Shown here: piece by piece, positions 35,427 to 44,944 of the stretch
How the letters are laid out: each line of letters opens with the position of its first letter
Position numbering within the stretch: the stretch's first letter is position 1
Source: MPNO01 sp965200535
GTDB lineage: Bacteria > Pseudomonadota > Alphaproteobacteria > MPNO01
Direction of reading: 5' to 3'
DNA length: 64,000 bases
Assembly: GCA_965200535.1 (NCBI GenBank)
Contig: CBDAUF010000002.1
Coordinates: forward strand, 620,001-684,000
Position numbers and translations under genes: made by a program
The notes under the pieces: model-generated
Seen by the model: only the letters and a program-made list of their open reading frames with translations
What the model was told of the DNA's origin: nothing
Databases searched by the model: none

Positions 35427-35930
35427 CTAGATCCCCTCTGTCCCGCGCGCGATCGCGACGACGCCGGTGCGCGATACGTCGACGAGGCCCAGGGGTTCCA
35501 TCAGGCGGATGAATGCGTCGAGCTTGTCGGTCGATCCCGAGATCTCGAACACGAAGGACTCGCGCGTGCTGTCGATCGCCCGCGCCCGGAAGATATCCGC
35601 GATGCGCAGCGATTCGACCCGCCGGTTGCCGGTCGCCTTGACTTTCACCAGAGCGAGTTCACGCTCGACATAGGGGCCCTCGTTGGTCAGGTCGACGACC
35701 TTGTGCACCGGCACGAGGCGGTTCAACTGGGCCTTGATCTGTTCGATGATCATCGGCGTACCGGCGGTGACCACGGTGATCCGGGACAGGGCGTTCGCGG
35801 CATCGACCTCGGCCACCGTCAGGCTCTCGATATTGTAGCCGCGGCCCGAAAACAGGCCGATCACGCGGGCGAGCACGCCGGCCTCGTTATCGACCAGGAC
35901 GGATATCGTATGCCGCTCTGAGTCGCTCAC
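35427..35930 (-). CDS. ilvH: Acetolactate synthase small (regulatory) subunit
   Basis: This 167-residue protein contains an N-terminal ACT domain (residues ~6-80: HTISVLVDNEAGVLARVIGL and FSGRGYNIESLTVAEVD) and the C-terminal regulatory domain. It activates the catalytic subunit and confers valine feedback. The gene lies 15 bp after the large-subunit stop, indicating co-expression. Confidence 0.96.
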   Translation of the reverse strand: MSDSERHTISVLVDNEAGVLARVIGLFSGRGYNIESLTVAEVDAANALSRITVVTAGTPMIIEQIKAQLNRLVPVHKVVDLTNEGPYVERELALVKVKATGNRRVESLRIADIFRARAIDSTRESFVFEISGSTDKLDAFIRLMEPLGLVDVSRTGVVAIARGTEGI

Positions 35931-35945
35931 CGAAGGCCCCGCCGA

Positions 35946-37706
35946 TCAGACCAGGATCATGGCTTCTTCGGAAACCGGCGCCTCGGCCCTGTCGTCCGGC
36001 CCGAGCAGCATCTCGTTATGCGCGGCGCCGGACGGGATCATCGGGAAGCAGTTTTCCTCCTTCTCGACGACGATGTCGGCGATCACCGGCCCGTCGGTCG
36101 CCAGCATCGCGTCGATCACGCCGTCGAGTTCGTCCGGGTGCGTCGCCCTCAGCCCGGTCCACTGGCACGCCTCGGCGAGCTTGACGAAGTCGGGGAGGGC
36201 GGCGGTGTAGCTTTCCGAATAGCGTCCGCCGTGCAACAGTTCCTGCCACTGGCGGACCATCCCCATCCACTGGTTGTTGATGACGAACGCCTTGACCGGG
36301 AGGTGGTACTGGACCGCTGTCGAGAGTTCCTGAATGTTCATCAGGAACGAGGCCTCCCCCGCTATATCGATCACCAGCGCTTCCGGATGGGCGGCCTGGA
36401 CCCCGATCGCCGCCGGCAGCCCGTAGCCCATGGTGCCGAGCCCTCCCGACGTCATCCACCGGTTGGGTTCCTCGAACTTGAAGAACTGGGCGGCCCACAT
36501 CTGGTGCTGGCCGACCTCGGTGGTGATGTAGACATCGCGCCCGACGGTCTTCTCGTAGAGCCGCTTGATGGCGCGCTGCGGCTTGATCGTTGTTTTCGAA
36601 TCGGTGAACCTGAGGCAGTCGCGCGCCCGCCACTGCTCGATCTGCTGCCACCAGGCGGCGAGCGCCGCCCTGTCGGGTTCCAGCTTGCGCGCCTTCCAGG
36701 CGCGCAGGAGCTGCTGGAGCACCACCCCAGCATCGCCGATCAGCGGCACATCGACCGGGACGTTCTTGTTGACCGAGGACGGATCTATATCGATGTGAAT
36801 CTTTTTCGATTTCGGCGAGAAGTCCGCAAGCCGCCCGGTCACGCGGTCGTCGAACCGGGCGCCGACGTTGATCATCAGGTCGCAGCCGTGCATCGCAAGG
36901 TTGGCCTCGTACATGCCGTGCATTCCGAGCATGCCGAGACACTGGGGGTCGGATGCGGGATAGGCGCCGAGCCCCATCAGCGTCACGGTCGCCGGATAGC
37001 CGGTCAGCCGGACCAGCCGGGTGAGCCGCCTCGACGCTTCGGGCCCCGCATTGATCACGCCGCCGCCGATGTAGAACAGGGGCCGCCTGGCGCGGGCCAT
37101 CAGTTCGACCGCTTCGGCAATGCCGGCGTTGTCGGCCCGGGTCGTCGGGCGGTAGGACCTGTGCTCGAAATCCTCCGGCCCGCGATAGGCGCCCTTGCCC
37201 ATCAATATGTCCTTGGGCAGGTCGATGACGACGGGGCCCGGCCGTCCGTTGCGGGCGACATGGAATGCTTCGTGCATGACCCGCGGCAGGTCGGCCATCT
37301 CCTTGACCAGATAGTTGTGCTTCGTACACGGCCGCGTGATGCCGGTGGTGTCGGCCTCCTGGAACGCGTCGTTGCCGATCAGATGGGTCGGCACCTGGCC
37401 GGTGAGGCAGACCACGGGGATGCTGTCCATCAGAGCATCGGTCAGCCCGGTGACCGCGTTGGTTGCCCCCGGCCCCGAGGTGACCAGAACCACCCCGACC
37501 TTGCCGGTGGCGCGGGCATAGCCCTCCGCCATGTGGACCGCGCCGCCCTCCTGGCGGACCAGAACGTGGCGGAGCGCGTTCTGCGCGAAGATCGCATCGT
37601 ATATCGGCAGCACCGCCCCGCCCGGATACCCGAAAACCGTATCCACGCCCTGGTCGATCAGCGCCTTGATGACAATTTCGGAGCCGGTCATTTCTCGACT
37701 GGCCAT
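35946..37706 (-). CDS. ilvB: Acetolactate synthase large (catalytic) subunit
   Basis: This 586-residue ThDP enzyme makes acetolactate from pyruvate, the first common step for Val/Leu/Ile. Domains: N-terminal pyrimidine-binding (VFGYPGGAVLPIYDAIF with catalytic Glu later in VLVRQEGGAVHMAEG), central FAD-binding-like, and C-terminal ThDP/Mg domain. The usual GDGSF cofactor motif is IAGEASFLMN here, the variant seen in alphaproteobacteria. It heads the ilvB-ilvH-ilvC-leuA cluster, and a terminator-like hairpin lies 65-95 bp upstream of its start. Confidence 0.96.
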   Translation of the reverse strand: MASREMTGSEIVIKALIDQGVDTVFGYPGGAVLPIYDAIFAQNALRHVLVRQEGGAVHMAEGYARATGKVGVVLVTSGPGATNAVTGLTDALMDSIPVVCLTGQVPTHLIGNDAFQEADTTGITRPCTKHNYLVKEMADLPRVMHEAFHVARNGRPGPVVIDLPKDILMGKGAYRGPEDFEHRSYRPTTRADNAGIAEAVELMARARRPLFYIGGGVINAGPEASRRLTRLVRLTGYPATVTLMGLGAYPASDPQCLGMLGMHGMYEANLAMHGCDLMINVGARFDDRVTGRLADFSPKSKKIHIDIDPSSVNKNVPVDVPLIGDAGVVLQQLLRAWKARKLEPDRAALAAWWQQIEQWRARDCLRFTDSKTTIKPQRAIKRLYEKTVGRDVYITTEVGQHQMWAAQFFKFEEPNRWMTSGGLGTMGYGLPAAIGVQAAHPEALVIDIAGEASFLMNIQELSTAVQYHLPVKAFVINNQWMGMVRQWQELLHGGRYSESYTAALPDFVKLAEACQWTGLRATHPDELDGVIDAMLATDGPVIADIVVEKEENCFPMIPSGAAHNEMLLGPDDRAEAPVSEEAMILV

Positions 37707-37770
37707 AACGCTGCTCCCTTCGCGACTCGCCGTCCGGAACGCCGTTCGTCGATCTTCCGCCGATGCGGCG

Positions 37771-37800
37771 TCAAAACGAAACCGGCCCGTCGGGGCCGGT
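37771..37800 (-). terminator. Intrinsic terminator between miaA and ilvB
   Basis: On the - strand ACCGGCCC (37800-37793), loop CGAC, and GGGCCGGT (37788-37781) form an 8-bp perfect stem followed by TTCGTTTTGA. It follows the miaA stop by about 80 nt and could end the miaA transcript or act as an attenuator for ilvB. Confidence 0.7.
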
Positions 37801-37881
37801 ATGTTCGTTGGCTGCCCACACCCGGGGCCGCCCCCGCCGGGTACCGCGTCGGTCCTGTGATGGGGGGCGCAAACTAATGCG

Positions 37882-38832
37882 TTATCGGGGCAGGGTCAAC
37901 CGGGTTTCGCTAACAAATGAAAAGATTTCAGGCAGTATACTTTCCGAATATTGCGCTGGAACCACATGGCCGGGCTCCGGACGGTTGCGGAACCAGGTCA
38001 TCTGCCGCCGCGCATAGCGGCGCGTATCGCGCTTTCCCGCGGCGACCGCCTCAGCGAAACCGAGTGCGCCCCGGCAATGGGCGAGAAGCGGGGCGAGCCC
38101 GACTGCCTTCATTGCCGGAAGCGTCGGATCGAGCCCCATCGCGTCGACTGCACGCGCCTCCTCAACCGCTCCGGCGGCGATCATCCGGTCGAATCGCTCC
38201 TCGCAGGCCGCGTAGGCCACGTCGCGGCCGGGCATCAGCAGGATGCGCTTGACCGTCCACCCCTCGGGCGGCGTTTCCGCCTGGCGCGCATGCCAGGCGC
38301 GGAGCGGCTCGCCTGTCGCCTCCAGCACCTCGAGGGCGCGCAGGATGCGCTGCGGGTCGGTCGGGCGGATTGCCGCGGCGCCGGCCGGGTCTCGTTCGCA
38401 AAGCATGCGGTGCATCGCTTCGCTGCCGCATTCCGCAAGCGCTGCGCGCAGGCGCCCGCGCAATTCCGGATCGACCGGGGGCACCGCGGCCAGCCCCCTG
38501 GTCAACGCGCGGAGATAGAGCCCTGTGCCGCCCACGACGATCGGCAGACGTGCGGTGCGCTGGACTGCCTCGATCTCCGCCGCCGCGCGCCGGCGCCAGC
38601 GGCCGGCGGAGTAGGGGTCGTCGGCCGCGGCGATCCCGAACAGCCGGTGGGGCGCCCGCGCCAGGGATTCGGCGCCTGGACGCGCCGTAATGAGGGTAAG
38701 CGCATCGTATAACTGCATCGCATCGGCGTTGATCACCACCCCGTCGAGGCGTTCCGCCAGGGCGAGAGCGAGGGCCGACTTGCCGCTGGCGGTCGGCCCG
38801 CCGATAACGACCACCGGCGCGCCGGAGGCCAT
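37882..38832 (-). CDS. miaA: tRNA dimethylallyltransferase
   Basis: This 316-residue enzyme transfers the dimethylallyl group from DMAPP to A37 of UNN-reading tRNAs. The P-loop is IGGPTASGKSALALAL near residues 8-22, followed by INADAMQLYDALTLITARP with the conserved Asp/Gln. Later PIVVGGTGLYLRAL and RYARRQMTWFRN match the family. ATG 38832 gives the usual N-terminus (MASGAPVVVIGG). It follows degP with a 28-bp gap. Confidence 0.95.
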   Translation of the reverse strand: MASGAPVVVIGGPTASGKSALALALAERLDGVVINADAMQLYDALTLITARPGAESLARAPHRLFGIAAADDPYSAGRWRRRAAAEIEAVQRTARLPIVVGGTGLYLRALTRGLAAVPPVDPELRGRLRAALAECGSEAMHRMLCERDPAGAAAIRPTDPQRILRALEVLEATGEPLRAWHARQAETPPEGWTVKRILLMPGRDVAYAACEERFDRMIAAGAVEEARAVDAMGLDPTLPAMKAVGLAPLLAHCRGALGFAEAVAAGKRDTRRYARRQMTWFRNRPEPGHVVPAQYSESILPEIFSFVSETRLTLPR

Positions 38833-38860
38833 GCCGGTGCACCGGCGCGAGGGGCGCCGG

Positions 38861-40366
38861 TCAGCCCTTCGGCACCTTGATGGCGACGAAACGCTGGTTT
38901 CCGTCCCGCTCGACGAGGAGCAGGAGCGTCTGCCGTTCGGTCTTTCTGGCGCTCTCGACCGCGCTCTCCACCTCCGAAGGGTCGGCGACCGCCGCCTGCC
39001 GGGGGCCGATCTTGCGGATGATATCGCCGGGGCGGATCTGCTTCTCCGCAGCCGGGCTGTTCGCCTCGACCGCGGTGACGACCACGCCCGCGGCGTCACT
39101 TGCGAGGTCGAAGCGCCGCCGGAGTTTCGGCGTGACGGCGGCGAGTGTCAGGCCCAGCGCCTGCACCGTTGCCTCGCGCGGCTCGACGGCGGGAGTCCGG
39201 GCCGCCACCTGTTGCTCTTCGTCGGGAAACTCGCCGAGCATGACCGTCAGCGTCTTTTTCGCACCCTTGCGCCAGACGACCAGATCGACCGCCTGTCCGA
39301 CGGGGGTCTCGGCGACGATTCGGGGCAGACTCCGCATTTCCGAAATGGTCTTGCCGTCGAAAACCAGGATGACGTCGCCGACCTCCACCTTCGCCTTCGC
39401 CGCCGGTCCGTTCTCGGCGAGATTGGTCACCAGGGCGCCGGATGCGTCCGGCAGGTCGAGCCCCTGGGCGATCTCCTCGGTGACGGTCTGTATGCGCACG
39501 CCGAGATAGCCCCGCCGCGCGCGGCCGAACTCGAGAATCTGGTCGATGATCGGCTTGACGAGGTTGACCGGGATCGCGAATCCGATGCCGACATTGCCGC
39601 CGGTCGGTGAGAAGATCGCCGTATTGATGCCGATAACCTCGCCCGCCAGGTTGAACATCGGGCCGCCCGAATTTCCCTGATTGATCGAGGCGTCGGTCTG
39701 GATGAAGTCGTCGTAGGGGCCGGCGTTGATGTCGCGGTGCCGCGCCGAGACGATGCCCGCGGTGACGGTGCCGCCGAGCCCGAAGGGGTTGCCGATCGCG
39801 ATCACCCAGTCGCCGACCCGCGCGCGGTCGGAGTCGCCGAACCGGAGAGCGGCCAGCTTCTTTTCTCCCGGATCGACACGGAGCAGCGCGATGTCGGTCT
39901 TGGCGTCGCTCCCGATCACCTTGGCGTCCAGCCGGGTCTTGTCGGACAGGATGACGGTGATTTTCTCCGCCTCGGCGATGACATGGTTGTTGGTGACAAT
40001 CACCCCGGATTTGTCGATGACGAAGCCCGAACCGAGCGAGGTCGCCCGCCGTCGGGGCGCCGGGTTCTGCTGCTGGCGGTCAAAGAACTCGCGGAAAAAT
40101 TCCTCGAACGGCGTCCCCGGCGGGAAGCGCGGCCGATCCGGCCGCTTGTTGTCGTCGGCCTTCAACGTCTGGCTGGTGGAAATATTGACGACCGATGGCA
40201 GCAGACGGCTGGCGAGTTCGGCGAAACTCTCCAGCGCCGTCCGCGCCGTCGCCGGGTCCAGTCCGGCGACTATCAGGACGAGGGCAAACGACAGGCAGAG
40301 CCCCATCCGGCCCCGCGCTTTCGGCCGCCGGCCCGCGCTTTCGGGCCTGTCATCGTTCGCGATCAC
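38861..40366 (-). CDS. degP: Do/DegP-like periplasmic serine endoprotease
   Basis: This 501-residue HtrA protease has a signal/anchor segment (residues ~21-40), a trypsin-like domain with triad His in TNNHVIAEA, Asp in KTDIALLRVD and Ser in NQGNSGGPMFN, and two PDZ domains (~residues 270-360 and ~400-500). It degrades or refolds misfolded envelope proteins. The GTG start at 40366 is supported by AGGAGAGG four bases upstream, better than the internal ATG at 40306. Its position between hflC-DUF2065 and miaA matches other alphaproteobacteria. Confidence 0.93.
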   Translation of the reverse strand: MIANDDRPESAGRRPKARGRMGLCLSFALVLIVAGLDPATARTALESFAELASRLLPSVVNISTSQTLKADDNKRPDRPRFPPGTPFEEFFREFFDRQQQNPAPRRRATSLGSGFVIDKSGVIVTNNHVIAEAEKITVILSDKTRLDAKVIGSDAKTDIALLRVDPGEKKLAALRFGDSDRARVGDWVIAIGNPFGLGGTVTAGIVSARHRDINAGPYDDFIQTDASINQGNSGGPMFNLAGEVIGINTAIFSPTGGNVGIGFAIPVNLVKPIIDQILEFGRARRGYLGVRIQTVTEEIAQGLDLPDASGALVTNLAENGPAAKAKVEVGDVILVFDGKTISEMRSLPRIVAETPVGQAVDLVVWRKGAKKTLTVMLGEFPDEEQQVAARTPAVEPREATVQALGLTLAAVTPKLRRRFDLASDAAGVVVTAVEANSPAAEKQIRPGDIIRKIGPRQAAVADPSEVESAVESARKTERQTLLLLVERDGNQRFVAIKVPKG

Positions 40367-40474
40367 GAAACCTCTCCTCAATTCGATGGCCGGGCCGCCG
40401 CCGGCCAAGACAATCAATATGGTAATGAGATGTGCGCACGCCAGCCCCGCATCCGGCGCCGGGAAAAACCGACT

Positions 40475-40666
40475 TCAACCGCGGACCAGCCACGCGAGTC
40501 CGACTCCGACCGCGGTCGCGACCACTCCGGCGGTGCGCAGCGCATTCGCCGGCTGGTCCGCGACGCGCAGGATGAAGCGCTTCATGGCATCCGGGAACAG
40601 GGCGTAGAGTGCGCCCTCGATCGCCAACGCCAGCGCGACCGCCGCTAGGAGGTCGCTCCCCTGCAT
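40475..40666 (-). CDS. DUF2065 family small membrane protein
   Basis: This 63-residue protein has two hydrophobic helices (residues ~6-22 and ~44-60) separated by ALFPDAMKRFILRVADQPAN, the DUF2065 signature (YjeT-like). In many proteobacteria it is encoded directly after hflC, as here (7-bp gap). It is an inner-membrane protein of unknown function, plausibly linked to the HflKC-FtsH complex. Confidence 0.9.
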   Translation of the reverse strand: MQGSDLLAAVALALAIEGALYALFPDAMKRFILRVADQPANALRTAGVVATAVGVGLAWLVRG

Positions 40667-40673
40667 CGCCGGC

Positions 40674-41561
40674 CTATTCTTTCGGCCCGCCGCGCTTGCC
40701 GATCACGCCGAAATACTGGAAGAAGTCGCTGTCGGGCGACAGGACCATGGTCGTATCGTCGCTCTTGAGCGCTTCGCGGTAAGCCTGCATCGAGCGATAG
40801 AAACGGAAGAACTCGGCATCGCGGCCGAACCCGTCGGCCCAGATCAGCGTCGCTTCCTGATCGCCCTCGCCGCGGGTGATCTCCGCGGTTCGCCGCGCCT
40901 CGGCCAGCAGGACGGTGCGTTCGCGGTCGGCGGCGGCGCGAATCTGCTGCGCCTTCTCGAAGCCCTGCGCGCGCGCCTCCCGCGCCTCGCGTTCGCGTTC
41001 CGAACGCATCCGCGCGTAGATCGCCTGCGCCGCTTCCTGCGGCAGGTCGGCGCGCCGCAGGCGAACGTCGATGATTTCGAGCCCGAGGCGCTGGGCGGCG
41101 ATGTTCACGTCCTGGCGGATGTTGGCCATGATCTGTTCGCGTTCGTCGGACAGGACCGCGAGCAGGGTCACGTTGCCGAGCGCGCGTCTGAGGCTCGAAT
41201 TGACCACCGAGGACAGCCGCGACCGGGCGACCTGCTCGGTCAGCACGGTCTGGAAGAATTTGAGCGGATCCGAAATCCGGTAGCGGACATACGCGTCGGC
41301 GACCAGACGTTTCTGGTCGGACAGGATCACCTGTTCGGCCGGCGGGTCGAATTCGAGAACCCGCCTCTCGTATTCGACGACGTTCTGGATGAACGGCCAC
41401 TTGAAGTGGAGACCGGGCTGCTGGATGGCGCGCTTGGGTTCGCCGAACTGGAGCACCAGCACCTGTCGCGTCTGATGGACAGTGAACAGTGCGCTGAACA
41501 GGATGACGCCGAGCGCGATGATCACGATCCCGAGGATCGTTAGGCGGGTGCGGGTCATCAT
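40674..41561 (-). CDS. hflC: FtsH protease modulator HflC
   Basis: This 295-residue SPFH/band-7 protein has an N-terminal membrane helix (residues ~8-27), the SPFH domain (VHQTRQVLVLQFGEPKRAI onward) and an Ala/Arg-rich helical tail. With HflK it forms a periplasmic cage around FtsH. Its start overlaps the hflK stop by 4 nt (ATGA). Confidence 0.95.
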   Translation of the reverse strand: MMTRTRLTILGIVIIALGVILFSALFTVHQTRQVLVLQFGEPKRAIQQPGLHFKWPFIQNVVEYERRVLEFDPPAEQVILSDQKRLVADAYVRYRISDPLKFFQTVLTEQVARSRLSSVVNSSLRRALGNVTLLAVLSDEREQIMANIRQDVNIAAQRLGLEIIDVRLRRADLPQEAAQAIYARMRSEREREAREARAQGFEKAQQIRAAADRERTVLLAEARRTAEITRGEGDQEATLIWADGFGRDAEFFRFYRSMQAYREALKSDDTTMVLSPDSDFFQYFGVIGKRGGPKE

Positions 41562-42694
41562 TGCGCCTCCTCCTGGGTGTTCTGCTGTTGTGCGCGCTTC
41601 TGGATCTCCGGCAGCGGCAGATAGGGCACCACTCCGCTGCCGCCCTGGGCCGAGGAGTCGATGATGACCTTGTTCATGCCGCGGAACACCTCTTCCAGGG
41701 TCTCAAGATAGATCCGCTGTGTCGTGACGTCCTTGGATGCCTGGTAGGATTCCAGGACCTTGATGAAACGCTCCGCTTCACCCTTGGCCTTGTTGGTGAT
41801 CTCCTCGCGGTAGGCGTTGGCGTCCTGGATCATCTTTTCCGCCTCGCCGCGCGCGCGGGGCAGGATGTCATTGCGGTAGGCTTCGGCCTCGTTCCTCAGC
41901 CGCTCCAGATCGGCGCGTGCGCGCTGGACATCGACGAAGGCGTCGATGACCGGCCCCGGCGGGTCGACCTTGAGAAGCTGCACACGGCGCACCTCGATGC
42001 CGGCGCCGTAGTCGTCAAGCAGCTCCTGCACCCGCGATTGCGTCGCCTGCTCGATCTCGTTTCGGCCTTCGGTCAGGGCCGACTGGATCGGTGTCTGGCC
42101 GATGACCTCGCGCATGGCGCTCTCGGCGGTGAGCTTCACCGTCGCTTCCGGATTGCGGATGTTGAACAAGAACTTGCCGGCATCCTTGATCACCCAGAAC
42201 ACGGTGAAATCGATGTCGACGATGTTCTCGTCGCCGGTCAGCATCAGGCTTTCCTCGGCGATGTCGCGCACCGGCAGTCCGCGCGCCGTTTCGCCGACGC
42301 TTCGCAGCCCGACCTCGATTCGGTTGACCCGGGTGACCTTGGGCGTGACCACCGACTCGATGGGCCCGGGCAGATGGTAGTTGAGTCCCGGCGGGGTGGT
42401 CCGGATCCATTCGCCGAAGCGCAGCACCACGCCCTGCTCGTCCGGCTGCACGCGGTAGAATCCGCTCAACAGCCACAGTGCGATCACCGCGACGATCAGC
42501 AGGATCACGCCGCGCCCGCCGCGCAGACCGCCGGGAACGAAGCGCCGGACCCGATCCTGCCCGCGCCGCAGCATGTCCTCGAAATCGGGTGGTTGGCCGC
42601 CACCGGGCCCCCGCCCGCCGCCGCCTGCGCGGCCCCACGGGCCTTGACCGCCGCCGAAGGGGCTGCCGCCCCCACCCTGCTGTTTCCATGGCAT
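41558..42694 (-). CDS. hflK: FtsH protease modulator HflK
   Basis: This 378-residue SPFH protein has a Gly-rich N-terminal cytoplasmic tail (residues ~4-34), one membrane helix (~62-82) and the SPFH domain starting FYRVQPDEQGVVLRFGEWI. A helical region follows (RADLERLRNEAEAYRNDILP). It partners with HflC to regulate FtsH. It starts the leftward hflK-hflC-DUF2065-degP-miaA series; a 160-bp divergent region separates it from the Mrp gene. Confidence 0.95.
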   Translation of the reverse strand: MPWKQQGGGGSPFGGGQGPWGRAGGGGRGPGGGQPPDFEDMLRRGQDRVRRFVPGGLRGGRGVILLIVAVIALWLLSGFYRVQPDEQGVVLRFGEWIRTTPPGLNYHLPGPIESVVTPKVTRVNRIEVGLRSVGETARGLPVRDIAEESLMLTGDENIVDIDFTVFWVIKDAGKFLFNIRNPEATVKLTAESAMREVIGQTPIQSALTEGRNEIEQATQSRVQELLDDYGAGIEVRRVQLLKVDPPGPVIDAFVDVQRARADLERLRNEAEAYRNDILPRARGEAEKMIQDANAYREEITNKAKGEAERFIKVLESYQASKDVTTQRIYLETLEEVFRGMNKVIIDSSAQGGSGVVPYLPLPEIQKRAQQQNTQEEAQ

Positions 42695-42854
42695 ATCGGA
42701 CCACCGTATTGTTATCTGCCGAGCTCAGCCTTGAGCGCGCTGGCGCCCGTAGTAGGATGCCGTCGCGCCCGCACTGCATGATAGGGCAGGCAGCACGCCG
42801 GCGCAGCCGCCGTAACCCGCCACAGCATATATGTCGCAAGCCGGACCATAAACA

Positions 42855-43961
42855 ATGCCGCCGTTGAATGAAGCCGCCGTCCTCGAAGCTTTGGCATCGG
42901 TCCGGGATCCGGATCGGGGCCGGGATATCGTGTCCCTCGGAATGGTCTCCGGCCTCGCGGTCAGGCAAGGCAATGTCGGCTTTTCGATCGAGGTCGATCC
43001 CGAGCGCGGCCCGGCGCTCGAACCGCTTCGCCGGGAGGCCGAGCGCGCCGTCCGCTCCATCCCGGGGGTGCTGTCCGTCACCGCGGTGCTGACTGCTCAC
43101 AAACAGGAAACGCCTCCACCCGCTGCCCCCCGGGGCGCCGCCCGCCCCGCGGCGCAGACGCCCCTCATGCCCACCGTAAAGCGCATCGTCGCCGTTGCCT
43201 CGGGCAAGGGCGGCGTCGGCAAATCGACGACCGCGGTCAATCTTGCGCTGGCGTTGTCCGGCACCGGCCGGTCCGTCGGCATCCTCGACGCCGACATCTA
43301 CGGTCCTTCCCTGCCGCTGATGCTGGGCATCGACGAACGGCCTACCTCGCCCGACGGCAAGGTTCTCGACCCGATGACGGCGTGGGGTCTGAAGGCGATG
43401 TCGATCGGGTTCTTGGTGCCGGCCGACACGCCGACGATCTGGCGCGGACCCATGGTGATGGGCGCGTTGGAGCAGTTGATGCGCGACGTTGCCTGGGGCG
43501 AACTCGATATCCTCGTCGTCGACATGCCGCCGGGGACCGGCGACGTGCAGTTGACCATGGCGCAGCGCGTGCCGCTCGCCGGGGCGGTGATCGTCTCGAC
43601 GCCGCAGGACCTCGCCCTGATCGACGCCCGCAAGGGTCTCAACATGTTCCGCAAGGTGGATGTTCCCGTGCTCGGCGTGATCGAGAACATGAGCTATTTC
43701 GTCTGCCCCCATTGCGGCGGCCGGTCGGATATTTTCACCCATGGCGGCGCCCGGCGTGCGGCGGAAGGAATGGGGGTCCCCTTCCTGGGAGAGATCCCCC
43801 TCGACATGGCGATTCGCGAAGGCGCGGACGGCGGCCGGCCGATCGTGGCCGCCGATCCCGACGGCCCGCACGCGGCCGCCTACCGGGCGATCGCCGATAA
43901 TGTCTGGGCCGCGGTCGCCGGGGACGCGGCCAAGCCCGCGCCCAGTATCGTCATCCAGTAA
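42855..43961 (+). CDS. Mrp/ApbC family iron-sulfur cluster carrier ATPase
   Basis: This 368-residue protein has an N-terminal MIP18/DUF59 domain (residues ~1-85) and a P-loop NTPase domain with the deviant Walker A SGKGGVGKST near residues 118-127. The CxxC that binds the bridging Fe-S cluster is in YFVCPHCGGRSDIF. DADIYGPSLPLMLG and LVVDMPPGTGDVQL are canonical Mrp motifs. It loads or transfers Fe-S clusters to apo-enzymes in the cytoplasm. It is divergent from hflK. Confidence 0.94.
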   Translation: MPPLNEAAVLEALASVRDPDRGRDIVSLGMVSGLAVRQGNVGFSIEVDPERGPALEPLRREAERAVRSIPGVLSVTAVLTAHKQETPPPAAPRGAARPAAQTPLMPTVKRIVAVASGKGGVGKSTTAVNLALALSGTGRSVGILDADIYGPSLPLMLGIDERPTSPDGKVLDPMTAWGLKAMSIGFLVPADTPTIWRGPMVMGALEQLMRDVAWGELDILVVDMPPGTGDVQLTMAQRVPLAGAVIVSTPQDLALIDARKGLNMFRKVDVPVLGVIENMSYFVCPHCGGRSDIFTHGGARRAAEGMGVPFLGEIPLDMAIREGADGGRPIVAADPDGPHAAAYRAIADNVWAAVAGDAAKPAPSIVIQ

Positions 43962-43996
43962 ACGTTCGGCGCCGACCGCCGCGCCGGGAGGGTTCG

Positions 43997-44893
43997 ATGG
44001 CAGAAGCCGAGATACCGTTCCGCCGGGAGATGGACTTCTGTTACGGAGAGGCGGAACCGGTGGCGCCGGGCGTGCGCCGAATCGTTTGCAGGAATCCGAG
44101 CCCCTTCACCTTCCACGGCACCAACACCTATATCGTCGGGGAAGGCGAGGTTGCGGTGATCGATCCCGGACCCGCCGATCCCGACCACGTCGAGGCGCTG
44201 CGGCGTGCGGTGGCCGGCGAGACCGTTACCCATGTGATCGTCACCCACACCCATATCGACCATTCGCCGGCGAGCCGAACCTTTGCCGCGGCGGTCGGCG
44301 CGCCGATCGTCGGCGCGCTGCCGGCACCGCCCGCCGATGGAGAGCCGCCGCTCGAGGCTGCAGACCACGATTTTGCACCGGATATCCATCTCGTCGACGG
44401 GGCGGAGATCGAGGGGCCCGGCTGGACGCTCGCAGCGGTATTCACACCGGGTCACATGTCCAACCATCACTGTTTCGCCCTGGCGGAGGAAGACATCCTC
44501 TTTAGCGGCGACCATGTGATGGCGTGGAACACCACGATCGTGTCGCCGCCCGACGGCAACATGGGGGACTATCTGCGTTCGCTCGAGGCATGCATCGGAC
44601 GGACGGACGCCCTCTATCTGCCGGGCCACGGGCCGCCGATCGAGAACCCGTCGCCGTTCGTGCGCGCCTACCTCAACCATCGGCGGATGCGCGAAGGCCA
44701 AATCATGCGTTGCCTGGAAGACGGGCCGGCGACGGTTCCCGAATTGGTCGGACGGATGTACGCCCACCTGCCGCAGCGCATGCACTGGGCCGCCGGCCGG
44801 TCGGTGCTCGCCCATCTCGAACACATGGTGGAGGGCGGCCGGATACTGTGCGACGGTCCGGCGACCGTGGACGCCCGTTACAGCCGGCCCTGA
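43997..44893 (+). CDS. Metallo-beta-lactamase-fold hydrolase
   Basis: This 298-residue protein has the metal-binding motif THTHIDHSP (HxHxDH, residues ~83-88), FTPGHMSNHH for the next His, and the Asp in ILFSGDHVM. The C-terminal region (~220-290) contains a winged-helix-like segment typical of LACTB2-like members. GGGAGGG four bases before the ATG confirms the start. It is a zinc hydrolase of unknown substrate (thioester, endonuclease or lactonase activity are all known in the group). Confidence 0.92.
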   Translation: MAEAEIPFRREMDFCYGEAEPVAPGVRRIVCRNPSPFTFHGTNTYIVGEGEVAVIDPGPADPDHVEALRRAVAGETVTHVIVTHTHIDHSPASRTFAAAVGAPIVGALPAPPADGEPPLEAADHDFAPDIHLVDGAEIEGPGWTLAAVFTPGHMSNHHCFALAEEDILFSGDHVMAWNTTIVSPPDGNMGDYLRSLEACIGRTDALYLPGHGPPIENPSPFVRAYLNHRRMREGQIMRCLEDGPATVPELVGRMYAHLPQRMHWAAGRSVLAHLEHMVEGGRILCDGPATVDARYSRP

Positions 44894-44944
44894 ACGGGAA
44901 ACGAACCGGCGAAAGATCGAGCCGGGCAGAGGAGGGACAGGATC

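Noticed and set aside
35946..37706. IlvB inactivated by loss of the GDG cofactor motif
   Set aside because: The GEAS form is a recognised variant in alphaproteobacteria and the rest of the enzyme and its operon are intact.
37771..37821. Leader peptide for ilvB attenuation (GTG 37821, 16 codons)
   Set aside because: It has only one branched-chain codon and no clear ribosome-binding site; the hairpin is adequately explained as the miaA terminator.
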